A DNA stretch of 64,000 bases from assembly GCA_038373865.1 (NCBI GenBank), contig JAXGGA010002850.1, positions 49,487-113,486 of the forward strand. Reading direction: 5' to 3'. The DNA is from Uloborus plumipes. Taxonomy: Eukaryota > Arthropoda > Arachnida > Araneae > Uloboridae. A program made the position numbers and the translations under genes. The notes beneath the pieces were generated by a model, which saw nothing but the letters and a program-made list of their open reading frames with translations, did no database searches and was not told the DNA's origin. Below are positions 1-12,833 of this stretch, piece after piece (the stretch's first letter is position 1; every line of letters begins with the position of its first letter).

Positions 1-948
1 CCTATATCGCTGTTTAATCTTCCTAAGAGACTGAATATTTTAACAAGTTTAGGGAATGCACATCGATGTTCATTTCTTTCATTATTACTTACGTTTCGAT
101 AAGCCATAATATACTGGAGCTATTCAACTGCAGGTAACATTGAATGGGCGTTGTTTTACCTCCTAGAGGATTAAACAAGTTTTTTTTTTTTTTGCTTTCC
201 ACTTAATTTAAAGTGGAAAGCAAAGTGAGCTTGTTTAACTCAATGAACTTGATAACTAAATTTATCATGTATAAATCATGTTACTTGAGGTTAATTTATG
301 TAATAAATCACAGATCTCGTTGAAATATCATGCAGAGGATGCGTCATATGAAGTTAATTGCTTTAAACGTATTTACTATTGCAACTCAGTCAAAGAAATG
401 ACTGTCAAAGATGGATGTTTTTTAGACAATTTCATCATTTTTTCGTACGATTTAATGTTGCACAAAATGCGAAGTATATGCTTAGGAATATTTAAAATAC
501 ACACAATTATTGCTAAACTACTTCTACGAAAATAGTGAACCTTTCCTCTTACCAAATGATCACTAGATGATGGATTTCAAAATAGAGTTTTAATTAATAT
601 CTGCAAAATATTCGAGCGTTTTGTCCGCAAATTTTTCAGGAATTTCGCTAAATCCCACATTATTCTAATCACAATATTTTTTTCAGTGAAGAATCATTGC
701 TACCCTGAATCATATTTAACATCTTCAAGCATGAAAAGAATAGAGACCACATATTTAAATCGTTCCATTTGGAACCAAGGGGTATAATTTGTCCGACATT
801 ATGCTAAATAGTTCCAACCACCGTCTATTTTTTTAATGCTAAAGACAAAGCGTTGTATTATTTGGACTTCGCAAATATTTCTAAAACGCTGTTTTTATTT
901 ATTTATTTATTTATTTTTTCTGAATTTAATTTTGACTTCACATCAAAA
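1..948. other. AT-rich stretch without a recognisable gene
   Basis: Only short open frames with no recognisable domain occur here. A short hairpin (GCTTTCCACTT paired with AAGTGGAAAGC, 194-221) lies after a T-run, and a (TTTA)n-type microsatellite occupies about 896-920. Nothing else is supported. Confidence 0.6.
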
Positions 949-1724
949 AAATCTGGTATGGACCCCACACTACTTCCTTTTACGTGTAAATTTCTTAGTA
1001 GTTGCCTTAAGTGTTAAAAAAAGTGCTTGGAGTGAGCAAGGTAACAATTCAAATATTTACTCCCCTAATCTGCCACGAAACAATGCAAAAAATATTTTGC
1101 AATGGTTAATTTTCTAAATATTGCTGATTTTAATATCATTCAGTGAATTTTTCGCAAAATATCGCCAATAGCGCCAAGTTGAACCCAAATTCAAAAAATA
1201 TTTTTTTCGCCAAATTTGTCGCCAACTTGGCGATATGTCGCCAAGTTGGCGTCAAACACTTGGCGACCAAAAGCTTGGCGACATATAGCCAAGTGATCGC
1301 GCCAATTCATATCACTTGAGTCTGCATTGAAATTAACACTGATTTACCCCAAAAAAGGGGTAAAACACCCCCTTGGGAACATTCAAATGCAACCACAAGG
1401 GGAGGTGCACAACTAGACCATCCTCAGAGCCTACATACCAAGCTAGAAGCTTCTACGGCATATAGTTTTTGAGTTATGCGACCCACATACGCACACACGT
1501 ACATACAGACGTCACGAGAAAACTCGTCGTAATTAACTTGGGGGTGGTTGAAAAAAAAATTTCGGCTGCTTATATGTTGGTAGGTACATATGCACGTGCT
1601 GACAGGTCAAAAAAACTAAGGAATTTTCATTCGGGGGTGAGCAAAATCAAAATTTAGACTCAAATTTGAGTGATTTTTTTTTCGCGATCACAATACTTCC
1701 TTTACTACGTAAAAGGAAGTAAAA
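949..1724 (+). repeat. Dispersed GGAAGTA repeat, full-length copy 1
   Basis: A repeat of about 776 bp that recurs inverted at 8222-9017 and truncated at 9347-9792. It begins ATCTGGTATG followed by CCCCACACTACTTCC and ends with a hairpin in which TACTTCCTTT faces AAAGGAAGTA (1694-1721). The middle carries many TTGGCGAC and CGCCAAG motifs in both orientations (1165-1300) and a stretch with ACATACAGACGTCACGAG (about 1500). Inverted ends suggest a non-autonomous DNA element, but no clean target duplication was found. I recall similar sequence as a common repeat in spider data. No protein is encoded. Confidence 0.7.
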
Positions 1725-2111
1725 ATGCCAAAGCAGCCCCGTTTGTAGGGAGTCACAAGTGAAGAAATATGACGATATCTGAAAACAAAGTACGTCTAAC
1801 TCGAGCGTAATGGGAAAAACAGTACTTAATGTTAATAATATTTGAGTTGTCTGATATTCTGCAAACTAATTAGACATATGCCAGTCTGTCCGGGTGTCGG
1901 ATGCCTCTACTCTTCAAGAACCACTGGTAGTTAAGAGACTTGTGTTGCCGAAAAATTCGAAATTTTACGATGGGCTCATTTTTTCCAGTCTCATCTTGGT
2001 ATGATACAAATTAGCAGAAATATTATTAAAAACTGAAATTAACATTATTTCTCAAACCCACGAGCTTAAAGCTGTTGAGACACATCGCGATGCCACATCT
2101 GTCTAAAGCAA
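1725..2111. other. No gene seen
   Basis: Unassigned sequence between the GGAAGTA repeat and the inverted-repeat element at 2112. No coding frame or repeat structure is supported. Confidence 0.5.
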
Positions 2112-2435
2112 TATTCACGTTACGACCGTTCCCGCCGTTCGAACCGAATTTTTCGCTGTGAAACTGGTTTTAGGAATCCGATGTCATTGCAGCAAGACGA
2201 ATCATCGGTTTCCGTCACCGTTTCAGAACGCTGGATGTCGTCGGCTCAGACAGCCGTCCGGGTTTTTGGCAGCGATTTCATTGGCTCTAGCCAGGTGCGC
2301 GCTCTTTATCCCTTGTGGGTGAATACCGTCACGTGAATTTTGGACTGAGCTACTGCGAATGCTCGAAATTTTTTACCTCCGTCCGTCACGTCCGAAAAAC
2401 CACTTCGTTCAGATGAAACGGTCGTAATGTGAATA
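2112..2435. mobile_element. Small inverted-repeat element (MITE-like)
   Basis: The ends form a terminal inverted repeat of about 19 bp: TATTCACGTTACGACCGTT on the left and the complement of AACGGTCGTAATGTGAATA on the right, one mismatch. The 324-bp interior is clearly more GC-rich than its surroundings and has no open frame of note. No convincing target duplication was seen, so the superfamily is left open. Confidence 0.55.
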
Positions 2436-2443
2436 GCCCTTAA

Positions 2444-2963
2444 CCCATTTATGCCCATGTTTTTTTTAAACATTTTTTTTCAATTTTTATCTGCTTAAAG
2501 CTCTTACTTGGAATTTTTTACATACATTTTAAGCGTAAAATAGATCGCCGTTGCCATATTTATTAAGTTATTTAACGTCCTGTTTATGGGACTTTGGGCA
2601 GATATATAAGCAAAATACGACCTTACTTGACTTTATTTTTGCAAAGGAACATTACAGAAGGCATATGTGATCAATTTTAAGCAAATCATTTAAAAATAGT
2701 TTAGTTTTATGAAAAATAAGCTCGTAAAAAAAAACTTACTTTCTTTGACTACCCATGCTGGATTCGTTGCTTGACTGATTTGTCTGAAAATAGATGTCAA
2801 TAAATAAACTCTGATGTCCAACTAGTGGTTCTATCTGGTTTTCTCAAGAAGAAGGACTATTTAACTTATGAAAAACAGCTTTAGTAAAATGATATACCCA
2901 TTACAGGTTTTTTATGCAGTAAATTACAAGCGTCTTGTTTTTAGGACATTGGACATAATTGGG
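2444..2963 (+). mobile_element. piggyBac-like MITE, copy A
   Basis: A 520-bp non-autonomous element flanked by TTAA at 2440-2443 and 2964-2967, the target-site signature of piggyBac. Its ends start CCCATTTATGCCCA (left) and CCCAATTATGTCCA (right, complement). An inverted relative lies at 31336-31849 with the same ends and similar interior (both contain AACTTAATAAATATGGCAAC or its complement with small changes). It contains no transposase, so it would depend on an enzyme supplied elsewhere. Confidence 0.75.
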
Positions 2964-2967
2964 TTAA

Positions 2968-5900
2968 ACGGCGAGGAGCGAATACAGCCCCGAAGTACAC
3001 CACCAGAGGTCAGTTGGTGAGCAAGCCGCTGAAGGAGGTGGAAGAGGGCGATCAGTGAATCAAGCAGGGGCAGCACCCCTGAGTTAAAAAAAAAAGCGCG
3101 ATTCATGTTATGTTGTATCATCGACAAAAGGATTATTGAAAAAATAAAAAAGAAAGTAGGATGTCTGAATTTTTTCGGAGCAAAATTTTTTCTTCATAAA
3201 TTTTTAAACCGGTCCAATTATTTTCATTTCTAAAGGAAAAACTAAGGTCATTTTTGATGAATTTAAACAGAAACCATGAATTATGTGTACTATATCTCCA
3301 TTGGGATAATTACTTTCTGTTAAACGTGAAATTTCTACGTGTGCAATGCGCATTGCGCAACTATTATAGCAATCACTAATACCCCACCCCTTACTTTTAC
3401 TTAGCAAATTTTATTAGCACACCAACTTCAGAAATTTGCACCGAAAGTATTACAATAGTTTCATGATTTAATTTCCTCTCAAAGCTTATAATATTTGAAA
3501 GGGCGGCAATGTATTAAATATTGGAAAACGGGTGTATCTTGTAGCACAACGAGTTTCAAACAAATCGAATATAAAAAGTGTAGCGAGGGTAGAAATAATT
3601 ACTCAGAATAAATTAAACTCCATCTGAGCTTTTTTCCCCCTCGAGGAGATTTTCGTCATTTACAGAAAAATATAAAGTTTGCGTTTAGTATATATCTCCA
3701 CTTTCAGTCATGATTTGAAGTTATTAAAGTTTTATTTGAGCTGAAATTAAAACACTAGCATCTCAAGAAAACTTTATAAAACTATGAACATGAGACAAAA
3801 ATACTTCTGATCAGACTAAATCAAGGCAAACCTTCACACTGTACCACACAACTGTTTTTTCTACTCAGTGGGAAAAATGCTATACGAATAAAACAATCTA
3901 ATCAAATGAAAAGTTAATGTAAAATAATATTTAAACGTAAACTTGCACCCAAACAGCAAATAATACAAGTTTCACTTCCAACTCTTTAAAGAGATATATC
4001 ATATTATCATCACGAAAACATCTTTTCCGATTTTCATCTGCGATATTAATGAATTTCCTAATCAAAAAACGCAAGTCCGAAGCTGCTTAGATTTATTGCC
4101 TTGAACCAAACAAAACAATACTAACTACTACGAAAGAAAACATGCATCATCACCGGCCCATGTGTTTTCGTTTGGATACCACGCCCCTTGCTTGTTTTAA
4201 CTAAAGAAATACTAGTCCTCGTTTTTAGCTTATTCATCATTATTGGTCCCAGAAGAATCACTAGGGGTTATAACTCACAAATGACTCATTTTGTTCTGAT
4301 TGATTTTTAACAACTGCAGCCAGTTGAGGTTGTTGATGCGAGCTGCAATTAATCTTCTCACGTTTTCTATTTTTGCCGGTTTCTCCGTAATTCTTTGAAG
4401 AAAAGTTGTTGCTGATTAACAAGTCTTCTGAGAAAATTGTATTTAAAGGTTAATCTGCTACATAATTTTTGTCTTCATTATTTGCGAACAAGATAATTTA
4501 AAACAAAATGATAAAAGGTCAGGGAGAAGGGGAAATTTTTCTTTGTAGCCCTAGAGATAATAGTCAGAAGAATATTTATTAGTACTATAAATTACTTAGT
4601 AACACTTATTGCTATAAATAACACTTTGTAGCACGATTTCGTCTGAGTATTTAATGTAAATTTATATTTGTTTATTATAAAACGCACATTTCATCTATCT
4701 TTTAGTCAAAAATTAGTAATTTTTAAAAATGAGTTCAAGTCAGTTTTTCCTTACAGAAATGAACTAAACTGCGTAAACTCTCGGAGTTTTTCCCAGACTT
4801 TTACTGAATATCCTCTGATTGATTACTATGTAATATTTTTTTTCAGAGTTCAAGCATGACTATAAATCTTTTTCAATTGTTCTTATGCTCAGTAAAAACG
4901 GAGTCAGTTTTTTGGTAATGTTTTCAAAATATAGAGCTGCATACTGTAAAGTTATGAACTCGTATTGCATGGTATACTTAAATATGTTGTGTAACCACTT
5001 TAATTAAATGAAACAATATTTTCCAAGTATTTTCCTGGTTACTTATGAAAATCTGAACAACCTACGGCACCGATTTGTTCGGATTTTTGACGATCACAAG
5101 TTGGGAGTTTTCTTCAATCGAAAGTATTACTTATAGTCAGTTACTTATAGTTACTAGTATAAGCAAGAAAAGAAATAATACGGGGCCAGAAGATAGTTTC
5201 ACTTTCTCAACAACTCATTTTTAGTTTAGTTTTTTTTTCTGATGCCTAGAAAAGCTATTTCTTGTATGACGTCACAAATGAAAAAACTTTGGTGTAAATC
5301 CAGACTGACGCAACAGCCTTTTCGAGTCTAGCCCTCGAGACCCAGCTACGCAGCAATGAAAAATTCGACCCAAAATCTCAGATCGCTTATGAATTGGCAT
5401 TGATTGGAGTATTTGGCCCACGTGTGACGTCAGAAGCAAAAATCAAAGAGCGACTGAGTGTCTTGTAAGATTATTTTTTAAGAAAGAAAATATGCAAAAT
5501 TAAGGAAAAAAAAGTAATTCAACCCTTGTTTTCTTTCGTGATGTTTCAAAAAATGTATCTTTAAAAAATGGGAAACACCCAAGTTAAAGAAAAAGTTTAA
5601 CGCTTTGGTAATATAGTTAAAATTTGAGCTCAAAAACGTCACATTTGTGCAAATGAAATGGGCATGTAATAAATGAGCAGTTAAAGGCTAATAATCCTAC
5701 CCGTCGACAAATACGAAATACCTAAATCTCACGTCAAACAAACAAGAAAAGAGTGTCATGTTTAGGCGATAAGATAAGGAACAAATCTGAAGAACATAAA
5801 GAGATTTTTTTTCCCATCTAAACCCGTAAATAGCATTGTTGCTTCAGTGCTCTCGGAAATTAGATAGCACTGAATGGAAGATTGAAAACAAGAAAAGAAA

Positions 5901-6304
5901 CAAAATCAAGCTGCAATAAGTGAATGGATATCCTAATATGATGCCATAAAGTACTGTGGATGATTAGATTGTTACGAAAACGTTATATCAGAAAGAATAA
6001 TACTGTGTAGATGAAACGTGTTTTTAAAATGAAATAATTATAATCAAATGAATAAGTATTTTGTACCGTGTTAAATCGTCTATTTTCTTTTGTATCTTTG
6101 TCATTTGATAGAGAATAAAACCCCTGCGCAAAATAAAAGGTCTAGTTATTGTCTTCATAAACATTAAATATTTATGTAGCGACAACGATTGATGAATAAA
6201 AAAAAAAATATCAAGATGAAAAAAGCAGAAAGAAAAATGCCTTTTCTGCTAATGGGGTAAGGTTAATTTCTGAGCAGTAAATTTTGGAATCGGTGATTTA
6301 TGTA
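2968..6304. other. No gene seen; diverged dispersed repeat near 4180-4400
   Basis: About 3.3 kb without a supported gene. A GC-richer patch at 2968-3090 lies next to the MITE. The part around 4180-4265 (ACGCCCCTTGCTTGTTTTAA, then CCCAGAAGAATCA) resembles 43405-43500 at low identity. 4340-4370 (ATGCGAGCTGCAATTAATC) resembles 33455-33490. These look like old dispersed repeat copies. Short open frames here show no domain. Confidence 0.5.
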
Positions 6305-7695
<1,391 letters not shown>

Positions 7696-7717
7696 TATAT
7701 ATATATATATATATATA
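7696..7717. repeat. (TA)n remnant between two elements
   Basis: Eleven TA units separate the right end of the Tc1-like element from the left end of the element starting at 7718. They are best read as part of the tract at 6305-6477. Confidence 0.85.
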
Positions 7718-8221
7718 CTGCCGTGGGCAGGTAAACGGCAGTATCTGCAAAAATAAGTTTTCGAGATATTTGAAGAAACGCGTTTTTGATTTCCCACAAA
7801 CATCTATGAAACTTTGAACTTCGAACATAGGCGATACTATATGTTTATACCAATATATTTTTTGGGTAATCGATTGAATTTTGATTTTGCAAGCGCAGAG
7901 AGAGGTAAAGCAGATACTGCCGTTTACCTGCCCTTTTCACTCTAAATGTCATGCGGAATTGACTGGCAGTCGGCAGTAACTGCACAGTGTGCTACTAAAT
8001 GTCCAGTATTTACATATTCGACTACATGCGGAGTAGATATGTTATTACGAAATATATTATTGCATTGTGAATGATATGTTTCATTTAAAAATATACATAA
8101 ATACCGCGTATCCACTTGATATAGATTTAATATAAACGAACGCGAAATATAAATAAAAAATATAATGAAACTGTATTGTATTATGCAAAATATGAAGCAA
8201 AATTTGATTCTTCAGCCATTT

Positions 8222-9017
8222 TTACTTCTTTTTACTTAGTAAAGGAAGTATTGTGATCACTAAGAAAATTTCCCTCAAAATTTGGTCTAAATTTTGATTT
8301 TGCTCACTCCCGAATGAATGTTGAGTAGTTTTTTCGACCTATCAGTACGTGCATATGTACCTACTAACATATAAACAGCCGAAATATGCTTTTCGACCAT
8401 GCCCAGTTAATTACGACGAGTTTTCTCGTGACGTCTGTATGTACGTATGTATGGACGTATGTATGTTTGTATGTATGTGCGCATGTATGTATGCCTGTCG
8501 CATAACTCAAAAACTTTTTGCCGTAGAAGCTTCTAGTTTGGTATGTAGGCTCTGAGGGCGGTCTAGTTGTGCACCTCTCCTTGTGGTTGCATTCGAATGT
8601 TCCCAAGGGGGTCTTTTACCCCTTTGTGGGGTAAATCAATGTTAATTTCAATGCAGATTGAGTGATATGATTTAATGCAACTACTTGGCGATATATTGCC
8701 AAACTTTTGGTCGCCAAGTGTTTGCCGCCAAGTTGGCGACAAATTTGGCGAAAAAATGATTTTTTTTTTTTTTAATTTGGATTCAATTTGGCGTTATTGG
8801 GTACATTTTGCGAAAAATTCACTGAATCATATTAAAATCGGCGATATTTAGAAAATAAATCATTGTAAAACATTATTTTGCATTGATTCGTGACAAACTG
8901 GGGGGTGTAAATATTTGAGTTGTTATCTTGCTCACTCTAATGCACTATTTTAACACTTGAGGCATTTATTATATTATTTAAACGTAAAAGGAATTAGTGT
9001 GGCGTTCACACCAGATG
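8222..9017 (-). repeat. GGAAGTA repeat, copy 2 (inverted), nested
   Basis: Same repeat as 949-1724 in the opposite orientation. The end hairpin (TACTTCTTTTTACTTAGTAAAGGAAGTA in outline) is at 8223-8250, the TTGGCGAC-rich centre at 8680-8750, and the other end (AGTGTGG, then CACCAGAT) at 8995-9014. The CAGACGTCACGAGAAAACTC block appears as its complement at about 8418-8437. Open frames across it are by-products of short repeats such as TATG. Confidence 0.7.
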
Positions 9018-9346
9018 TTTTAAAATAACTACAAATCAGCTAATGCTTTGTACTTGGCACCAAAACAAGAAATCACTTTGAGAAAAAGAGCGCTTGAAAT
9101 GCTTGTTGTGCTGGCGATTTTTTTTTTCATAGTACTATTAAAAATGCAACAGCTAGAGATTAAACTGCAGAAACTATCGTCTGTTAGTATGAAAGCAACT
9201 GTAATTAAAAGAAAACAAAACAATGTAAATAAAATCATTTCATTGTTGCATTTTTGTTTGTTCGTCTGCCAAGTTTGGCTTGTGTATCTTTAAAATCGCG
9301 AAAAATATTGTCTGCTAGTGGAGAGAAACTTTATTTGAAAGAAAAA

Positions 9347-9792
9347 AATCTGGTATGGGCCCCACACTACTTCCTTTTATGTGTAAATTTTTTAGTAGAT
9401 GCCTTAAGTGTTAAAATAGTGCTTGGAATGAGCAAGAAACAATTCAAACATTTACGCCCCTAATGTGCCACGAAACAATGCAAAAAATGATTTACAATGA
9501 TTCATTTTCTAAATATCGCCGATTTTAGCATCATTCAGTGGATTTTTCGCAAAATACCGCCAATAGCGCTAAATTGAACCCAAACTCATAAAATAATTTT
9601 TTTCGCCAAATTTGTGGCCAATTTGGCGATAGATCACCAAGTTGGCGACAAGCACTTGGCGACCAAAAGCTTGGCGATATATCGCCAAGTGGTAGCGCCA
9701 ATTTATATATCTTAAGTCTGCATTGCTATTAACACTGATTCACCCCATAAAGGAATAAAACACCCCCTTGGGATCATTCAAGTGCAACCAAT
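9347..9792 (+). repeat. GGAAGTA repeat, copy 3, truncated and nested
   Basis: Matches the first 440 bases or so of copy 1: ATCTGGTATGGGCCCCACAC, then the TTGGCGAC-rich part at 9600-9700. It stops after TTCAAGTGCAACCA at 9792, where copy 1 continues with ACAAGGGG. The 3' part with its end hairpin is missing. Confidence 0.65.
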
Positions 9793-10116
9793 GACCTCCC
9801 GTGACTTCCTATTAGGGCACCCCTACTTTCGCTCAGTTTAGGTACAAAGGAAAACGGTTTTTGCGGCTTGATGCAATTTTTGCACAGCGATTCATATTAT
9901 GTTCATCCTGCAGACATGCAGATACTGCCGTTTACCTGCCCACAGCAACGAAAAATGCAGTTACTGCTAATTACCATTGGTTAAAAAACAGTTTTTTTTC
10001 ATCGGAAACCAAAAAAAGATGCTTGTACCATAAAACTAATGTAACATACATTTCAAAAATGTAAAAAAATGAAAATCGAAAAATTTGCAGTTACTGCCCT
10101 TTACCTGCCCACGGCA

Positions 10117-10117
<1 letters not shown>

Positions 10118-10173
<56 letters not shown>

Positions 10174-10190
10174 TATATATACACACACAC
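10118..10190. repeat. (TA)n followed by (AC)n microsatellite
   Basis: TA repeat begins directly at the right end of the 7718-10117 element and passes into ACACACACAC at 10181-10190. Probably the right-hand part of the original tract at 6305. Confidence 0.9.
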
Positions 10191-10271
10191 AGCAGTATCT
10201 TATTTTAGTCCAGTCATCTTTGTCAAAATAAGGAAAGAATCTCAGAATGTCATATACACAGCTTTAAACTT

Positions 10272-11377
10272 GTAGTACCTGGCGACCGAGTCTCGCTCGG
10301 TTAAAAAAAACAGAGGTTTGTAAAATCGTGCTTTTTCTAAAATTTGAAGTACTTATTTAGATGAACTTTGGTACAACGTTGAAACCCCCCCCCCTCCAAA
10401 AAAAAAAAATTAAGCGCCAAATCTGGCACTCCCTACCGACTTTTTAAGGTTGCTGTTTCTTTTTTCGTGGTTGCCAATTTAGGTTTTTTCAGCTTTTAGT
10501 TTTGCAGTTGCAAAAATTTGATATTTTCTTGTATTTTGTAGCATTTTCTGAGTTTTTTTTTTAAAGTTTTGTGGCAACAACGCAAGTTTGTTGCGCCAAA
10601 AACAGGTATTTTTCTTGGCAGGAAAAAAAAGTCGTCAAATTTCCGATTGGGGGGGGGGGGGTACATCAAAGTAGTTCCGAATTTTTCGGCCGTTAGTTGC
10701 AATTACGCATTTAAAACAGCCGTAATTTAGGCCGGAATTCAAGTGAAACACGGTTGATCGCAACTCACCAATGCAATCACAAATTCCCAAATTTGGATTC
10801 AAGTGAAACGTTACAATCGCTACGAGATGCTATTCTATCGTAATTCGACTTCCAGTAGCGATTGCAATTTTGGTCTATATTGCGATCGCCTCGAAGCGAT
10901 TGCAATGGTGTTTCACTTGAATTCGGCCCCAAATTAACTTTATTGTGATCGATCTCTTCAAGAACGATAATAGTTTTAACATGTTGCCAAAACTCATTTG
11001 CCAAATACCATAAAAATTTTAATTTACGCTGATGCGTTACCATCGAAACTCCGATTTTAAGTTTCAATGATAACGGCTGATGTGATTAAATATGAAATCG
11101 ATTGTTATAATTAAACGTGGTTGCTATGAAACAGTAACAATAAAAGTAATCATAAAGAAAATGGCGAAAAGAAAGCTTCTCAAACTTTCAATGAAGGCAC
11201 AAAAAAACTGTTTTTTTATTGTGAAAACTCGCGTTTTTACAGAAAAAACGCCGACGTAGATGAACTCAAAAACCAAAATTCTATCTAAATACAAAATTTT
11301 ATCGAAATCGTTAGAGCCGTTTTCGAGATCCGAAAAATAAATATATATACAAGAATTGCTCGTTTAAAGATATTAGA
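10272..11377 (-). mobile_element. Helitron-like non-autonomous element (candidate)
   Basis: Read on the minus strand, the element would start TCTAATATCTTTAAACGAGC at 11377, after an A. This resembles the 5' ends I recall for arthropod Helitrons. The other side carries a hairpin (ACCGAG/CTCGGT, 10284-10299) about 10 bases from a possible terminus. The terminal bases there read CTAC rather than the expected CTAG or another CTRR, so the 3' boundary is weak. A separate MITE (10730-10930) is nested inside. No Rep/helicase gene is present. Poly-C with poly-A (10387-10410) and poly-G (10649-10660) runs also lie inside. Confidence 0.45.
10730..10930. mobile_element. Palindromic MITE, copy 1
   Basis: About 200 bp with inverted ends: GGCCGGAATTCAAGTGAAAC at the left and the complement of GTTTCACTTGAATTCGGCC at the right. 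Much of the interior also pairs (GCAATCGCTTCGAGGCGATC against TGCAATCACAAATTCC-type blocks). A relative occurs at 24824-24992. No clear target duplication. Confidence 0.6.
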
Positions 11378-12075
11378 TGTGTACATCCTAAAAGTTGTGC
11401 CAAACCTATATATTATAAGGTGAATGCGATTATTAAATTCTAAGATCAAATGTTACAAAAATCGATTTTTTTTTTTCACATTTCAGGACATATTTCGTTT
11501 TCTATGCGTTTTTCATTATTTGTGTAGATAATCAATATTGTAGAGGAATTATTCACTACAACTTTTGTTCTAAAATTTTATTTGTGCATCGAATCGTTTT
11601 CAAGATACAGGGCCGAGAGCTTACGGTTAGAGCTTTTTTTCAGGTCACCCGAATTTTCACATTCAGCAGACGACAGTGAGATCACGTGACACGGAGTCAG
11701 AAAGCAGCTTCAGAAGCTAACTAAAACTTATGTAAAGTAGTAGTGAAATTAAGAGGATTTCGTATACGCATGTCCTTTCTTGGAAGTATAGGATACATAA
11801 TGGACGGAAGTTGACTCAAGGAAGATCTCCATACAATACATTCAACGAATTCTTTATGAATGTCATACCGAGCTTCTTGGTATATGCTTACATTTCTGCT
11901 TGAGCTTTGATTTTTGGGGTGAGAACAGATTTCTCACATCTCTCTCACCTTGAACAATAAATCTACGTAAGATTAAAAAACATTGACACTCGGGATTTGC
12001 AAAAAAAAAAAGCAATATGCAAGAAAAAATATATAGCAAAAAATAAATTAGTCATTATTGATCCAAACCTCATTA
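11378..12075. other. No gene seen
   Basis: AT-rich sequence with no recognisable frame or repeat. A decayed repeat tail may lie at 11380-11640 but cannot be assigned. Confidence 0.5.
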
Positions 12076-12506
12076 GGGTAATTCCATTGTGAGTAACATA
12101 ACATTTAGAGTAAATTTTTAATCTTTCTTTCTGTGTGTGAGCCTTATTTTTGTCACAATACCAAAAACAAGGTGTTATTCTTCTCCGCATAGATGAGTTG
12201 TTTAAGTTAATATACAAAAAGAATAATATTAATTTCATTTTTGGCAGTTAGAGGACATTTTGATCAACGTGACTAACATAACAGATTTGAAACAGATCTG
12301 TTATGTTAGTCACGTTGATCAAAATGTCCTCTAACTGCAAAAAATGAAATTAATATTATTCTTTTTGTATATTAACTTAAACAACTCATCTATGCGGAGA
12401 AGAATAAAACCTTGTTTTTGGTATTGTGACAAAAATAAGGCTCACACACAGAAAGAAAGATTAAAAATTTACTCTAAATGTTATGTTAGTCACAATGGAA
12501 TTACCC
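12076..12506. repeat. Near-perfect long inverted repeat (214-bp arms, 3-base loop)
   Basis: Arms 12076-12289 and 12293-12506 are reverse complements with about four differences in 214 positions, separated by only AAA. Each arm encodes the same 50-residue open frame beginning MKLILFFLYINLNNSSMRRR, pointing outward from the centre. The 14-mer GTTATGTTAGTCAC occurs at both ends of the right arm (from 12300 and from 12480); the left arm has the complement, with one change at its outer copy. A transcript through here would fold into a long hairpin RNA. Confidence 0.9.
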
Positions 12507-12833
12507 ATTACACTCCAAAGAAATTTGCTGTTTTTCCGCAGAGCTGCTATATATAAAGCGAAGAGATTCTCAAATAAACATTCTCACGGAAACCGTGTTG
12601 ATCAGCAACATTTTCTCCCCAAAGATTTACAGGGACTCCCCAAAGATTACCAGGAAAAAACTGAAACTGTGGAAAGATTAATTGCAGCTCGCATCAACCA
12701 CATTAATTCAACAGTTGCTGAAAATCAATCAGAAGGAGAGGCGTCATTTATGAGTGATTCTTCTGGGCACATTATGGATCACCCAAAAACGGAACTAGTA
12801 TTTCTGTGCGCCAAAACACAGCGAAACAAATAA
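12483..12833 (+). CDS. Unrecognised 116-aa open frame next to the inverted repeat
   Basis: An uninterrupted frame that starts inside the outer edge of the right arm and runs 330 bases into unique sequence. The C-terminal two thirds have protein-like composition (YQEKTETVERLIAARINHIN, then an acidic and serine-rich part). I do not recognise the family. It could be an exon of a gene or of a transposon whose upstream part was copied into the inverted repeat; the other frame across the junction (SHNGITHYTPKKFAV) is also coding-like. Without splice evidence this may equally be a chance frame. Confidence 0.3.
   Translation: MLVTMELPITLQRNLLFFRRAAIYKAKRFSNKHSHGNRVDQQHFLPKDLQGLPKDYQEKTETVERLIAARINHINSTVAENQSEGEASFMSDSSGHIMDHPKTELVFLCAKTQRNK

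Larger units (their letters stand above)
7718..10117. mobile_element. 2.4-kb inverted-repeat element inserted in (TA)n
   Basis: The ends are 33-bp inverted repeats with 31 matches (7718-7750 against 10085-10117), starting CTGCCGTGGGCAGGTAAA. Each end contains its own small palindrome (CTGCCGT/ACGGCAG). Both outer flanks are TA repeat. The motif GCAG-AT-ACTGC and variants recur near both ends: about 7738, 7910 and 7972 on the left, 9919, 9957 and 10088 on the right. Subterminal repeats like these often bind transposase. The interior holds two copies of the GGAAGTA repeat and no recognisable transposase, so the element is non-autonomous or a nest of elements. The superfamily is unknown to me. 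Confidence 0.65.

Noticed and set aside
1200..1300. CRISPR-like array from recurring TTGGCGAC motifs
   Set aside because: Spacing is irregular, motifs occur in both orientations and the same block recurs inside a dispersed repeat; the DNA is eukaryotic.
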